Below, one piece after another: positions 21,364 through 31,217 of a stretch of DNA of 64,000 bases (within the stretch, counting starts at the first letter, position 1; each line of letters begins with the position of its first letter). The notes under the pieces were generated by a model. That model had not been told where the DNA came from and made no database searches. It saw only the letters and a program-made list of their open reading frames with translations. Origin of the DNA: Novosphingobium sp. SG751A (GTDB lineage: Bacteria > Pseudomonadota > Alphaproteobacteria > Sphingomonadales > Sphingomonadaceae); NCBI RefSeq assembly GCF_013149295.1, contig NZ_JABGCB010000008.1:124001-188000 (forward strand), given 5' to 3'. The translations under genes were made by a program, and so were the position numbers.

Positions 21364-24273
21364 ATGAGGAAGGCGAAAGGCGGCCTGCCTTATGGCAGGA
21401 TCGTATCGGTTTTAGCTTTAGCCTGCGCGTCGAACGCGGCCTATGCGCAACAAGCGGCGGCCAACCCGCCACAGGCCGCAGAACCCGCCCAACCCATCGT
21501 CGTCACCGGTTCGCGCATCGCCACCGGCTTTGACGCGCCAACGCCGGTCTCGGTGCTGAACACCCAGCGTATGGCGGAACGAGGTGCGGCCAATATTGGC
21601 GATGCGCTCAACGAACTGCCCGCCTTTCGGTCGACCCAGACACCCGCTTCAACCGGCCTGTCGGCGGCGGCGGGCTATATTGGCGGGCGCATTCTGGACC
21701 TGCGCGGGCTTGGCTCGGTGCGCACGCTCACGCTGGTCGATGGCAAGCGTTTCGTGCCCTCCACCACGCAGGCGACGGTCGATACCAACATGATCCCTTC
21801 GATCCTGCTGCAAAGGGCCGAAGTGGTCACGGGCGGCGCGTCGGCAGTCTATGGGTCGGATGCGGTTTCGGGTGTGGTCAATCTGCTGATCGACAAGAAG
21901 CTGACCGGTTATCGCATGAATATGCAGGCCGGGATTTCCAAATATGGCGACAACCGCACCACCCAGATCGGCGGCGCGGGCGGCTGGAATCTTGGCGGCA
22001 ATGCCCATCTGGTCATCGGCGGCGAATATGAGAAGAACAGCGGCGTCGAGGCGTGCCGGGTGCGCGACTGGTGCTCCAATGGGTTGATCAACTGGGGTCG
22101 CAATCCGGGCATTTCAAACATGCCCGCCAATAATATCCTCTCCAATGTCCACCCATGGACGGCCTCGTATAATGGCGTCACCACGCCGCCGTCCTCGGCC
22201 TATACCGGCAATCTGCTGCCGACTTTGCGCCCCATCGACGGCATCACGTTCAACCGCGATGGCACGCCGCGCCGGTTCCAGTTCGGCTCGATGGCCAATT
22301 CGCTCTATCAGGTGGGCGGCGAAAGCGACGGGCCGGGCCAGAACGTCTATTTCGACTTCCCCATCGTTTCGCCCACCACGCGCTATAATGCGATGGCGCA
22401 TCTGAACTGGGATGTGACTCCGGCGCTGAAAATTGAATGGACCGCCAATTACGGCCATGGCGAGGGCTATCACCGGGCGGTCGCCTATCGCAATACGGCG
22501 CTGACGATCCGTTCGGACAATCCGTTCCTGCCGCGATCCAGCGATCCCACGCTGGATATTCCCACGGTCCTTGCCAACAGCGGGTTGACCAGCTTTACGC
22601 TGGGCAAGGGGTTTGACGATATCGGGCCGGGACAATTGCGCGTGCGCAACGATGTCATCCGCTCGGTGCTTCAGGCATCCTATCAACTCGGCGGCGGATG
22701 GAAGGCGGATGCCTATTACCAGTTCGGGCGCAACAGTTTCCGCAGCGATCTGACCGGGGGCACGGTCACTGCGCGGCTGCTCAAGGCCATCGACGCGGTT
22801 TCGGTGAACGGCGCGCCCACCTGCCGCGTCAATGCCGATGCCGGCACCGCCAATGACGATCCGGCCTGCGTGGCGCTCAATCCCTTTGGCTATGCCAACG
22901 GGCCCAATTTTGCCGCGGCCAAGGCCTATGTCACCGCCAATGGCTATCAGACTAACGTCACCACCGAACATGTCGTGGCGGCCAATATCACCGGCTCGCT
23001 GTTCTCATTGCCGGGCGGGCCGCTGGGTGTGGCCTTTGGCGCGGAATATCGCCATGACAGCGTGAAGGGCAGCACCGACGCTCTCTCGCAGACCAATCAG
23101 TTTTTCACCGGCGGCGGTTCGCTCATTTCGGGCCGGATCGGGGTGCTCGAAGGCTATGGCGAGATGGAGGCGCCGGTCCTGCGCGATCTGCCCTTCATCA
23201 GCGAGTTGAGCTTTAACGGGGCGATCCGCCGCACGCAGTATAACCGTTCGAGCGATTTCTTCGCTTCCAGCTCGCTGGGCGTGACGACATGGAAAGTGGG
23301 GGGCGTCTGGGCGCCGGTCGATTTCATCCGTTTTCGAATCACCAAATCGCGCGACATTCGCGCGCCCAATGTATCCGAACTCTTTGGCCCCACCACGCAA
23401 AGTCAGGGCATCCTGACCGACCCGGCGCGCGGCGGCATACAGACCGTGGCGCCGATTACCTCGGGATCGAACCCCGGACTTCAGCCTGAAAAGGCCGATA
23501 CGTTCACTGTGGGCATGGTGCTGCAACCCAAGACCGGCTTTGCACGCCGGTTCCGCGCCTCGGTCGATTATTACAATATCCAGATCAAGGATGCGATCAG
23601 CACGCTGGGCCAGCAGAACATCGTCACCCGCTGCTATCAGGGCGATCCGCTCAGCTGCTCGCTGGTGACGCGCGACAGTTCGGGCATCATCACCAATATC
23701 ACCGACACGCAGCAGAATGTGAACAGGCTGATCGTGCGCGGGATTGATATCGAGGCTTCCTATCGCCAACCATTGGGCCGCGACAACGCGCTGAGCGCGC
23801 GCCTGCTGGCCAGCAATGTGATCAACCTGATCACCGTCGACGCCATTGGCCCGACCGAACGCGCAGGCCAGACGGGGCTGCGCGCGGGGACGCCGCCGGG
23901 CATTCCCGACTGGACGCTTGATGGTATGCTCACTCTCGATCTGGGCGAGCGGATGAGCTTTTCCACCCATCTGCGCTGGATCAACGCGGGCTTCTACAAT
24001 TCCGCCTTCGTCGGCCCCGATCAGAGCGGCTATTCGATCACCTCGGCTACCAGTTCGAACACCAACAGCGTGCCCTCGCGCACCTATGTCGACCTGATGG
24101 CCACCTTCAAGGTGCATGGCGGGGAAGGGCGCAAGTTCGACTTCTATGTCGGCGTCGACAATGTTTTCGATGTCGATCCGCCCAATTTTCCCGGTGCCAA
24201 CGGTTCGGGCAACAACATCCTGTTCAACCCCGTCGGCCAGTATTTCAAGGCCGGTGTGCGGGCCAGTTTCTGA
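21364..24273 (+). CDS. TonB-dependent outer-membrane receptor
   Basis: A 969-residue receptor from ATG 21364 (AAAGGAAGAGGT upstream). A Sec signal (VLALACASNAAYAQQ) is followed by a short Pro/Ala linker. The TonB box/plug begins IVVTGSRIATGFDAPTPVSV and holds the plug motif VVTGGASAVYGSDAVSGVVN. A 22-strand barrel ends in the usual terminal Phe (FKAGVRASF). It takes up a substrate across the outer membrane, probably the one broken down by the genes behind it (24309-31211). The AT-rich leader suggests tight regulation. Confidence 0.93.
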   Translation: MRKAKGGLPYGRIVSVLALACASNAAYAQQAAANPPQAAEPAQPIVVTGSRIATGFDAPTPVSVLNTQRMAERGAANIGDALNELPAFRSTQTPASTGLSAAAGYIGGRILDLRGLGSVRTLTLVDGKRFVPSTTQATVDTNMIPSILLQRAEVVTGGASAVYGSDAVSGVVNLLIDKKLTGYRMNMQAGISKYGDNRTTQIGGAGGWNLGGNAHLVIGGEYEKNSGVEACRVRDWCSNGLINWGRNPGISNMPANNILSNVHPWTASYNGVTTPPSSAYTGNLLPTLRPIDGITFNRDGTPRRFQFGSMANSLYQVGGESDGPGQNVYFDFPIVSPTTRYNAMAHLNWDVTPALKIEWTANYGHGEGYHRAVAYRNTALTIRSDNPFLPRSSDPTLDIPTVLANSGLTSFTLGKGFDDIGPGQLRVRNDVIRSVLQASYQLGGGWKADAYYQFGRNSFRSDLTGGTVTARLLKAIDAVSVNGAPTCRVNADAGTANDDPACVALNPFGYANGPNFAAAKAYVTANGYQTNVTTEHVVAANITGSLFSLPGGPLGVAFGAEYRHDSVKGSTDALSQTNQFFTGGGSLISGRIGVLEGYGEMEAPVLRDLPFISELSFNGAIRRTQYNRSSDFFASSSLGVTTWKVGGVWAPVDFIRFRITKSRDIRAPNVSELFGPTTQSQGILTDPARGGIQTVAPITSGSNPGLQPEKADTFTVGMVLQPKTGFARRFRASVDYYNIQIKDAISTLGQQNIVTRCYQGDPLSCSLVTRDSSGIITNITDTQQNVNRLIVRGIDIEASYRQPLGRDNALSARLLASNVINLITVDAIGPTERAGQTGLRAGTPPGIPDWTLDGMLTLDLGERMSFSTHLRWINAGFYNSAFVGPDQSGYSITSATSSNTNSVPSRTYVDLMATFKVHGGEGRKFDFYVGVDNVFDVDPPNFPGANGSGNNILFNPVGQYFKAGVRASF

Positions 24274-24308
24274 TCCTTTTTTCTTCCTTTCATCAACGGA
24301 TATTGCTC

Positions 24309-25604
24309 ATGCTTGATCGCCCCTTTGACCCGGAAACCCGTATTGTCTCGCGCCGCGACGCGCCCCCCGTCATCGAACAGGAATGCGACATCTGTGTCGT
24401 CGGTTCGGGCGCATCGGGCGTTTCGGCCGCGATTGAGGCGGCACGCGCGGGCAACCGGGTCATTCTGGTCGATGGCCTGCCCTCGCTGGGCGGTCAGGCG
24501 GTCAATTCGATCATCGGCATGTTCTGCGGCCTCTATACGCCGGGGCTGAACGGGCGCCAGCTCACCCATGGCATAGCCGATGAAATCATCACCGAACTGA
24601 CGCGGGACGGCAACGCCCACATCATTCAGGGCGGGGTGATGAAGGTGGTCATGTATAATGAGGTTGCGCTGGGCCGCTGGGTGGAAAAGACGGTGCTGGA
24701 CGCGGGCGTTCGTCCATTGACCGGAGCGATCATCCGCAAGGTCAATCTGGACGGGCGGCGCGTGCGGTCGATTGATGTGGCCACGCGCCATGGCGATGTG
24801 CGCATCACCGCCAACGGCTTCATCGACGCTTCCGGCGATGCGGCGCTGACATGGCAGGCCGGGTTCGATTGCCGCGTGCATGGCAATGGGCAGATCTATG
24901 GCTCGCAAATGCTGATTGTCGAGGGGATCGACGATGCGCACAAGCCCGATTGGGACACGATGGCCAAGCGCATTGCCGAGCGCGGCGAGCATTACGGCAT
25001 GATGCGGCGCGACGGCTTTGCCGCGACTTTCCCCGGCACCGACATCGCCATGGTCAACATGACGCATATCGAAACCCCGCTCGACCCGTTCGAGGCCGCC
25101 GAAAAGCAGATCGACGGCAAGGAGCAGGCCGACCGCACGCTGGTTTTCCTGCGCCATGAATTCCCCGAAGCCTTCGGCAAGGCGCGGGTGCGTACCTATG
25201 GCCTGCCCGGTGTGCGCCAGACCCGCTGGATCGTAGGCACGCATCACCTGACCACGCAGGAGGTGCGCGAGGCGGTTCAGTTCGACGATGCCATCGCGCG
25301 CTGCTCATGGCCGCTTGAACAGCATCATAACCGCGAGGGCTATGTCTGGGAGGTCTTTTCCGACGATCACATTCACACCATCCCGCTCGGTTCGCTGACG
25401 GTGGCGGGGGCGGATAATCTGCTGGCGGTGGGGCGGTGCATCGATGCCGATTCCGCAGCTCTGTCCTCGGTGCGAGTGATGGGGCCATGCATGGCGATGG
25501 GGGCCGCGGCCGCCCATGCGTTGACACTGGCCGGATCGGGCAGCGTGCATCAGATTGACATGGGGCAATTGCGCAGGAAAATCGCCGCAAACCTAGAGGG
25601 ATAA
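24309..25604 (+). CDS. FAD-dependent oxidoreductase (PF12831-type)
   Basis: A 431-residue flavoprotein. The FAD dinucleotide fold is at the N-terminus (DICVVGSGASGVSAAIEAAR then GNRVILVD) and a GG motif follows (LPSLGGQAVNSIIGMFCGLY). The C-terminal FAD-contact sequence is ADNLLAVGRCIDADSAALSS. Related proteins oxidise hydroxyl groups or act as fumarate-reductase-like dehydrogenases; the substrate cannot be inferred. No signal peptide, so cytoplasmic. It lies 35 bp after the TonB receptor and 39 bp before the MFS gene, all on one strand. Confidence 0.85.
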   Translation: MLDRPFDPETRIVSRRDAPPVIEQECDICVVGSGASGVSAAIEAARAGNRVILVDGLPSLGGQAVNSIIGMFCGLYTPGLNGRQLTHGIADEIITELTRDGNAHIIQGGVMKVVMYNEVALGRWVEKTVLDAGVRPLTGAIIRKVNLDGRRVRSIDVATRHGDVRITANGFIDASGDAALTWQAGFDCRVHGNGQIYGSQMLIVEGIDDAHKPDWDTMAKRIAERGEHYGMMRRDGFAATFPGTDIAMVNMTHIETPLDPFEAAEKQIDGKEQADRTLVFLRHEFPEAFGKARVRTYGLPGVRQTRWIVGTHHLTTQEVREAVQFDDAIARCSWPLEQHHNREGYVWEVFSDDHIHTIPLGSLTVAGADNLLAVGRCIDADSAALSSVRVMGPCMAMGAAAAHALTLAGSGSVHQIDMGQLRRKIAANLEG

Positions 25605-25643
25605 GCGCCGCAAAGGCCGACCCCCACCACGAGAGGAACACCC

Positions 25644-27011
25644 GTGAGAGAGGCACCCAGAACCATCGACGTTGCCCGGATAATTGACCGGCGCGGCCTT
25701 GGCCCGTTCAATTACCGGCTGATCGTCCTGTCATGGCTGATCACCGTTTTCGACGGGTTCGACATGATGATGATCAGCTTTACCGCGCCCTATATGCGCG
25801 ACGAACTGGGCCTGTCCAAGCCGATGCTGGGCAATGTGTTTTCCTCGGGCCTGTTGGGCATGATGGTGGGCGGCTTTGTGCTGGCCTATATCGGCGACCG
25901 CTATGGCCGTCGGCTGACGATCACGCTGGCGGCCACGGGTTTTGGCCTGCTGACGGCGGCAACGGCGATGGCGCACAGCTATGAGGCGCTGCTGCTGCTG
26001 CGCTTTCTCGATGGCTGCGCGATTGGCGGGATGCTGCCGCTCGCATGGGCGCTTAACATCGAATATGTGCCCTCGCGGCTGCGCGCCACGGTCGTGACGG
26101 TTATCATGATGGGCTACAGTCTGGGCACAGCCATGGCGGGGCCGGTCACGGTCTGGCTGGCGCCCGGTTTCGGCTGGCGGGCGGTGTTTCTTTGCGGCGG
26201 CGCGGCCACGCTGGTGATTGCGGCGGGACTGTTTGCATGGCTGCCTGAATCGGTGCGCTTTCTGGTGGCGCGCGGGGGTAATCCGCAGCGTCTGACCGCC
26301 ACGCTCAATCGCCTCGATCCCTCGCTCGATGCCCGCCCGGACGACCGTTTCGTACTGGGCGACGAGGCGAAGTCACCGCGCCATTTCACCCTGCCGCAAT
26401 TGTTCGAAGGCGATCTGCGCTGGATCACCCCGCTGCTCTGGCTCGGCTATATTGCCAGCACGCTGGCGGTCTATTTCAAGGCCAACTGGGGCCCGATCGT
26501 CTATGAGGACCTGCATTTCCCGCGCGCCACGGCGGCCTATGTCTCCTCCTTTTCGGGGATGCTGGGCGCGGTGCTGGGGCTGGCGCTGATGCGCTATACA
26601 GACCGTAAGGGCGCGCTGGCGGTGGCCTTCTTTCCGGCCCTTGCTGCGCCCGCGCTGCTGCTGATCGGTTTGGCGCCGGTGGGGCGCGACACATTTTTGA
26701 TCCTTTCGGTCCTTTCGACCAGCCTGGTGGGCGGCGCGCATTTCGGCATCCTGTCCATCGCGGGCATTTATTACGCCACAGCGATCCGCGCCAACGGGGC
26801 GGGCTGGGCCACCTCCATAGCCAAGATCGGCGGGATCGCCGGGCCGCTGATCGGCGGTTGGGTGCTCAGCTCGGGCCTGCCCATCGTCAAGAGCTTCGCC
26901 ATTCTGGCCATCTGCCCCATCGTGCTGGCGCTTTGCGCGCTGGGCATTGCCGCCACGGTGCGGCGGCGCGGCGATGGCGCTCATGCCCCCCTTCCTGTTC
27001 CCGCTTCGTGA
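25644..27011 (+). CDS. MFS transporter, aromatic-acid:H+ symporter type
   Basis: A 455-residue carrier with 12 predicted membrane segments. The first loop has VFDGFDMMMISFTAPYM, the DGFD motif of the AAHS family (PcaK, BenK, MhpT), and the loop 2-3 motif GDRYGRRLTI is intact. AAHS carriers import aromatic or other organic acids with protons. GTG 25644 follows GAGAGGAACACCC. It is likely the inner-membrane step for the substrate that enters by the TonB receptor. Confidence 0.88.
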   Translation: MREAPRTIDVARIIDRRGLGPFNYRLIVLSWLITVFDGFDMMMISFTAPYMRDELGLSKPMLGNVFSSGLLGMMVGGFVLAYIGDRYGRRLTITLAATGFGLLTAATAMAHSYEALLLLRFLDGCAIGGMLPLAWALNIEYVPSRLRATVVTVIMMGYSLGTAMAGPVTVWLAPGFGWRAVFLCGGAATLVIAAGLFAWLPESVRFLVARGGNPQRLTATLNRLDPSLDARPDDRFVLGDEAKSPRHFTLPQLFEGDLRWITPLLWLGYIASTLAVYFKANWGPIVYEDLHFPRATAAYVSSFSGMLGAVLGLALMRYTDRKGALAVAFFPALAAPALLLIGLAPVGRDTFLILSVLSTSLVGGAHFGILSIAGIYYATAIRANGAGWATSIAKIGGIAGPLIGGWVLSSGLPIVKSFAILAICPIVLALCALGIAATVRRRGDGAHAPLPVPAS

Positions 27012-27022
27012 AAGGTCATCCC

Positions 27023-28699
27023 ATGTCCCATCCCGCTCCCCTGCGCAGCCTTGCCGCCAATTCTCCCGTCCGCCGCGCGCATTGGCTTGCGCTGGGGCTG
27101 AGCGAGGAGGATCTGCTCAAGCCCAAGATCGCGGTGGTCAATTCCTCGTCCGAACTGGCCGTGTGTTTTGCGCATCTCGACGGCGTGGCGCGGGTGGTGA
27201 AAGAGGCGATCCGCGCGGCGGGCGGCGTGCCTTTTGAGGTGCGCACCACCGCACCATCCGATTTCATCACCGGCGCGGGGCGACAGGGCAGCTATATTCT
27301 GGCCGCGCGCGATCTGGTGACCAATGATATCGAGGCGCAGGTCGAGGCCGCGATGCTTGACGGCATGGTATGCCTGACCAGTTGCGACAAGACGCCGCCG
27401 GGCCATCTGATGGCGGCGATGCGGCTGGATATTCCCACCCTGCTGGTCATCGGCGGCTATCAGGCCTCGGGCGAGATTGACGGCGATCCGGTCGATATCG
27501 AGGATCTGTTTTCAGGCGGGGTCAGCGAGAAGCTGGGCAAGCCGGGCAAACATCCGATTGAAGAAGTGGCCAAACAGGCCATTCGCGGCCCCGGCGTCTG
27601 CGCCGGGATGGCCACGGCCAACACCATGCATTGCGTGGTCGAGGCGCTGGGCATGTGCATCGCCGGATCGGCCCCGGTGCGCGCCAACAGCGGCAAGATG
27701 TTCGAGGCGGCCCGCGCGGCGGGTGCGCGCATCGTCGATATGGTGCATGAAGGGCTGACCCCGCGCCGGATCATGACGCCGGGCGCCTTTCGCAATGCGG
27801 CGGCGATGGTGTTGGCGGTGTCCGGCTCGATCAATGCGATCAAGCATCTTCAGGCCACCGCCGTCGAGGGCGGGATGGACACCGACCTCTTCGCGATCTG
27901 GGAGGAGATGGGCCGCAAGGTGCCGGTCCTGTCCGCCGTGCGCCCCAATGGCCCGGTGCGGATTGAGGGGTTCGAGGATGCAGGCGGCGCGCGCGCGATG
28001 CTCAAACAGCTTGAAAGCCTGCTCGACCGCGATGTGCTGGTCGCCTCGGGCCGGACGATGGGCGAGGATCTGGGCGATGCCGGGGTGGAGAATGCAGAGA
28101 TCATCCGCCCGCTCGACAAGCCTATTTCGCAGGGGCCTTCCATCGCTATCCTGAAGGGATCACTGGCGCCCGAAAGCGCGGTGGTGAAACTGGGCATCCG
28201 CGATGGTTCGCGACCTGAGGCGTTTACGGGCAAGGCTCGCGTGTTCGAGGATACGGCCAGCGCGATGCAGGCCATTGCCGAGGGGCAATTGCGCAAGGGC
28301 GACGTGCTGGTCCTGCGCGGACAGGGCCTGAAGGGCGGTCCGGCGATGGGTGGCGGCGCTTCGCTGGTGCTGTTTGCGATTGATGCGGCGGGGCTGGCCA
28401 AGGATGTGGCCTTTGTCACCGACGGGCAATTGTCCGGCCTGTGCCTGAAAGGGCTGACCATTGCCGAAGTTGCGCCCGAGGCGGCAGTGGGCGGCCCCAT
28501 CGGGCGGCTGCGCGACGGAGACCACATCGAGATCGACGTGGCGGCGCGGCGGATGGATGTGATGATCCCGGCTGAGGAACTGGCCCGCCGTTCGGGGCCG
28601 GGCAATGCCTTTGCCGTGCCCGCCTCGGGCTGGCTGGGGGTCTATCGCCGCGATGTTCAGCCGATGTCGACCGGCGCCGTGCTGATCGATCTGGATTGA
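27023..28699 (+). CDS. IlvD/Edd-family dehydratase (sugar-acid type)
   Basis: A 558-residue iron-sulfur dehydratase. Cluster cysteines are in NSSSELAVCFAHLD (residue 49), LTSCDKTPPGHLMAA (about 120) and GPGVCAGMATANTM (about 193). The C-terminal motif is DGQLSGLCLKGLTIAEVAPE then GGPIGRLRDGDHIEID. The variants CDKTPPG and xCxAHL point to aldonic/sugar-acid dehydratases rather than branched-chain dihydroxyacid dehydratase. It removes water from a 2,3-dihydroxy acid to give a 2-keto-3-deoxy acid. ATG 27023 is 11 bp after the MFS stop. Confidence 0.88.
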   Translation: MSHPAPLRSLAANSPVRRAHWLALGLSEEDLLKPKIAVVNSSSELAVCFAHLDGVARVVKEAIRAAGGVPFEVRTTAPSDFITGAGRQGSYILAARDLVTNDIEAQVEAAMLDGMVCLTSCDKTPPGHLMAAMRLDIPTLLVIGGYQASGEIDGDPVDIEDLFSGGVSEKLGKPGKHPIEEVAKQAIRGPGVCAGMATANTMHCVVEALGMCIAGSAPVRANSGKMFEAARAAGARIVDMVHEGLTPRRIMTPGAFRNAAAMVLAVSGSINAIKHLQATAVEGGMDTDLFAIWEEMGRKVPVLSAVRPNGPVRIEGFEDAGGARAMLKQLESLLDRDVLVASGRTMGEDLGDAGVENAEIIRPLDKPISQGPSIAILKGSLAPESAVVKLGIRDGSRPEAFTGKARVFEDTASAMQAIAEGQLRKGDVLVLRGQGLKGGPAMGGGASLVLFAIDAAGLAKDVAFVTDGQLSGLCLKGLTIAEVAPEAAVGGPIGRLRDGDHIEIDVAARRMDVMIPAEELARRSGPGNAFAVPASGWLGVYRRDVQPMSTGAVLIDLD

Positions 28700-28706
28700 G
28701 GCGGCG

Positions 28707-29414
28707 ATGGCGAAGCCCCCTCCCGCGCGGCTTGCCCGCTATACTTCCGATCCGGCCTCGGGCATGGATCGGGACATGACAGACGAGCAGAACGGCGACG
28801 GGAACCACGCGGATCAGCACAAGGGCGAGGAGGTGCAGAGCGGGCGCAGCGCGCGAAAACGCGGCCCCAAGGCGGCCCCGCCCAAGATCGCCCCGCCCAA
28901 GCCGGTGCGCCTCACCAACTTTTCGCCTGATGATGCGGACCGGCACCTGATGAATTATCGCCGGTCGAGCGGCGATCAGTCGAGCGACCGGCATTTCCGC
29001 ATCACCCGCTCGCTGGTGGTGGCCGCGCGGCTGTGGCGCAAGGTGGCCAATGAGCGGATCAAGCCGCTCAACCAGACAATGGCGCGGTGGGAGACGCTGT
29101 TTCATGTCGCCTATTCCGGCGCCGATCTGACCCAGAGCGAGCTGGCCCGTATGATTAATGTCGAGGGGCCGACGATGGTGCGGATGCTCGATTCACTGGC
29201 GCGCGACGGGTTGATCGACCGCGAACAGAGCGCGCAGGACCGCCGCGTGACGGTCAACCGCATCACCCCTGCGGGCAGGCTGGCGATCAAGGAGATCATG
29301 GCGATCACCAATGATCTGCGCGGTGAAATACTGGAGGACATCGATCCCGAGAGGCTGGCCGTGACCTATGAGGTGTTGAGCCAGATCCTCAAACGGCTGG
29401 GCCAGATGCGTTAG
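28707..29414 (+). CDS. MarR-family regulator with basic N-terminal extension
   Basis: A winged-helix regulator of up to 235 residues. The MarR domain occupies residues 95-230: LTQSELARMINVEGPTMVRM as the DNA-reading part and LARDGLIDREQSAQDRRVTV as the wing. The first 90 residues are low-complexity (Lys/Pro/Arg-rich KRGPKAAPPKIAPPKPVR), unusual for MarR; ATG 28767 is an alternative start that would remove 20 of them. It sits between the dehydratase and the aconitase-X genes, so it is the natural candidate for control of this cluster. Confidence 0.85.
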   Translation: MAKPPPARLARYTSDPASGMDRDMTDEQNGDGNHADQHKGEEVQSGRSARKRGPKAAPPKIAPPKPVRLTNFSPDDADRHLMNYRRSSGDQSSDRHFRITRSLVVAARLWRKVANERIKPLNQTMARWETLFHVAYSGADLTQSELARMINVEGPTMVRMLDSLARDGLIDREQSAQDRRVTVNRITPAGRLAIKEIMAITNDLRGEILEDIDPERLAVTYEVLSQILKRLGQMR

Positions 29415-29469
29415 GGGCGGGCGATCCGGCCTCCGGCGCGATACTATAGAAATTACAGGAGGATGCGCT

Positions 29470-30759
29470 GTGGTAAAACTGACAGGCCGGGAAGAAGCCA
29501 TGCTGGCGGGCGAAGAAGGCGCGGCGGTGCGGAAGGCGATGGAATTGCTGATCCGTTACGCCGACGCGCTGGGCGCGGAGGATTTTGTCGAGACCAATAA
29601 TGTGGCGGGCGTGCCCGGTTCGGCCCCGCCATGGATCAAGCAATATTACGCGGCCGATGGCGGCGATTATCGCGCGGTCTTTTCGCGCTTTGACCTTGAT
29701 GCCGATGAGGTGGTCGATATTCCGCGCATGAACGCCTTCAGTTGCCATCTGCAAGGGGGCATGGACCCGATGCTGTGGCGCGAACAGGGGATGAGCGAGG
29801 CCGCCTTCGACAATTTCCGTTCCGATGAGCAGCAGGTGGCCGAGCATGGCATCCAGTTGCTCAAGACTTGTACGCCCTATCTGGCGGGCAATGTGCCGGT
29901 GATGGGTGAACATTGTGCGTGGATGGAATCGAGCGCTGTGATTTTCTGCAATTCGGTGATCGGCGGGCGGACAAATTGCGAAGGGCGCGAATCCACCAGC
30001 GCGGCCATGCTGGCGCGGCGCATCCCCAACTGGGGTTTTCACCGCGACGAATATCGCAAGGGGCAGCACAGCGTGGATGTTGCCGTGCCGGTCGATGATG
30101 TGTTTGAATGGGGCATGCTGGGCTATTTCGTGGGCGATGCGGTGCAGGACACGATTCCCGTGATCGAGGGCGCCATCGCCGCGCCATCGCTGATCCGACA
30201 CAAGCATTTTGGCGCGGCGGCGGCCTCGTCCGGCGGGGTGGAAATGTATCACATGGTCGGCATTACGCCTGAGGCCCCCGGTGTGGAGGCGGCCTTTGGT
30301 GGCGCGCGGCGGGGCGAGACCTTCCGCTATGACGCCGCCGCACGGCGCAGCATTTATGAAACGCTCAACAGCGTCGGGCAATGCGAGGATGTCGATTACG
30401 TGATGCTGGGCTGTCCGCATTACTCCATCGAACAGATCGCCCATGCCGCGGGCCTGATTGAGGGGCGCAAGGTTCACAGCAACAGCGCCTTGTGGATCTT
30501 TACCAGCCGGTCGGTCAAGGCGCTGGCCGATGCCAATGGCCATACTGAAACCTTGCGCAAGGCGGGGGCTTTGCTGATGACCGACACCTGTTCCGCGATC
30601 TCTCAGGCCGTGCCCAAAGGCACGCGGGTTGCCGCGCTCGACAGCGCCAAGCAGGTGCATTACCTGCCCGCGATGATGGGGATCGAGGGCTGGTATGGCA
30701 CGACCGCCGATTGCATCGATGCGGCCTGCAGCGGCAAATGGCGCGGGAGGCTGGCATGA
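29470..30759 (+). CDS. aconitase X large (catalytic) subunit
   Basis: A 429-residue AcnX protein (old DUF521). Features are REEAMLAGEEGAAVRKAMEL at the start, the substrate/cluster region VMGEHCAWMESSAVIFCNSV then GGRTNCEGRES, and the late Cys in CPHYSIEQIAHAAGL and TDTCSAISQ. AcnX enzymes are iron-dependent dehydratases; two-subunit members include cis-3-hydroxy-L-proline dehydratase, and archaeal ones use phosphomevalonate. Which applies here is unknown. GTG 29470 follows AGGAGG. The small subunit overlaps its 3' end by 4 bp. Confidence 0.88.
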   Translation: MVKLTGREEAMLAGEEGAAVRKAMELLIRYADALGAEDFVETNNVAGVPGSAPPWIKQYYAADGGDYRAVFSRFDLDADEVVDIPRMNAFSCHLQGGMDPMLWREQGMSEAAFDNFRSDEQQVAEHGIQLLKTCTPYLAGNVPVMGEHCAWMESSAVIFCNSVIGGRTNCEGRESTSAAMLARRIPNWGFHRDEYRKGQHSVDVAVPVDDVFEWGMLGYFVGDAVQDTIPVIEGAIAAPSLIRHKHFGAAAASSGGVEMYHMVGITPEAPGVEAAFGGARRGETFRYDAAARRSIYETLNSVGQCEDVDYVMLGCPHYSIEQIAHAAGLIEGRKVHSNSALWIFTSRSVKALADANGHTETLRKAGALLMTDTCSAISQAVPKGTRVAALDSAKQVHYLPAMMGIEGWYGTTADCIDAACSGKWRGRLA

Positions 30760-31211
30760 GCGGGGCAGCCATGGCGCGGGTGAGGGGCCAGACCCCCGAT
30801 TACATCATCCACGGGCGCTGCGTCGTGCCCGGCTGCGTCGAGGGCGAGGCGCTGGTCACGCATGACACGATCTCGGGCTGGGGCGGGGTCAGCCCGATGA
30901 CCGGCACGATCATCGAAAGCAGGCACGAATTGAACGGCGTCAGTTTCGCAGGCAAGGTGCTGGTGTTCCCCGGCGCCAAGGGTTCGTCGGGCTGGTCGAG
31001 CATATTCCACATGACGCGTCTTGCCGGGACAGCTCCGCTGGCACTGCTGTTCAATGTGATGACCACCAAGGCGGCGCTGGGCGCGGTCGTGCTGCGGGTT
31101 CCCACGCTCACCGATTTCGATCGCGACCCGCTGGAGGTCATCCGCAGCGGCGACCTTTTGCGCATCGATGCCACGCAGGGGTACGTCGAAGGATGGCGGA
31201 CGATCAGGTAA
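30756..31211 (+). CDS. aconitase X small subunit (DUF126, swivel domain)
   Basis: A 151-residue swivel-domain protein. Signature segments are GWGGVSPMTGTIIESRHELN, then the active-site loop FPGAKGSSGWSSIFHMTRLA containing the conserved Ser, and GAVVLRVPTLTDFD. It completes the two-subunit AcnX enzyme with the gene before it (ATGA-type overlap at 30756-30759). An alternative ATG at 30771 would drop five residues. It ends the plus-strand cluster, six bases from the convergent tetR stop. Confidence 0.87.
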   Translation: MSGAAMARVRGQTPDYIIHGRCVVPGCVEGEALVTHDTISGWGGVSPMTGTIIESRHELNGVSFAGKVLVFPGAKGSSGWSSIFHMTRLAGTAPLALLFNVMTTKAALGAVVLRVPTLTDFDRDPLEVIRSGDLLRIDATQGYVEGWRTIR

Positions 31212-31217
31212 ACGCCT

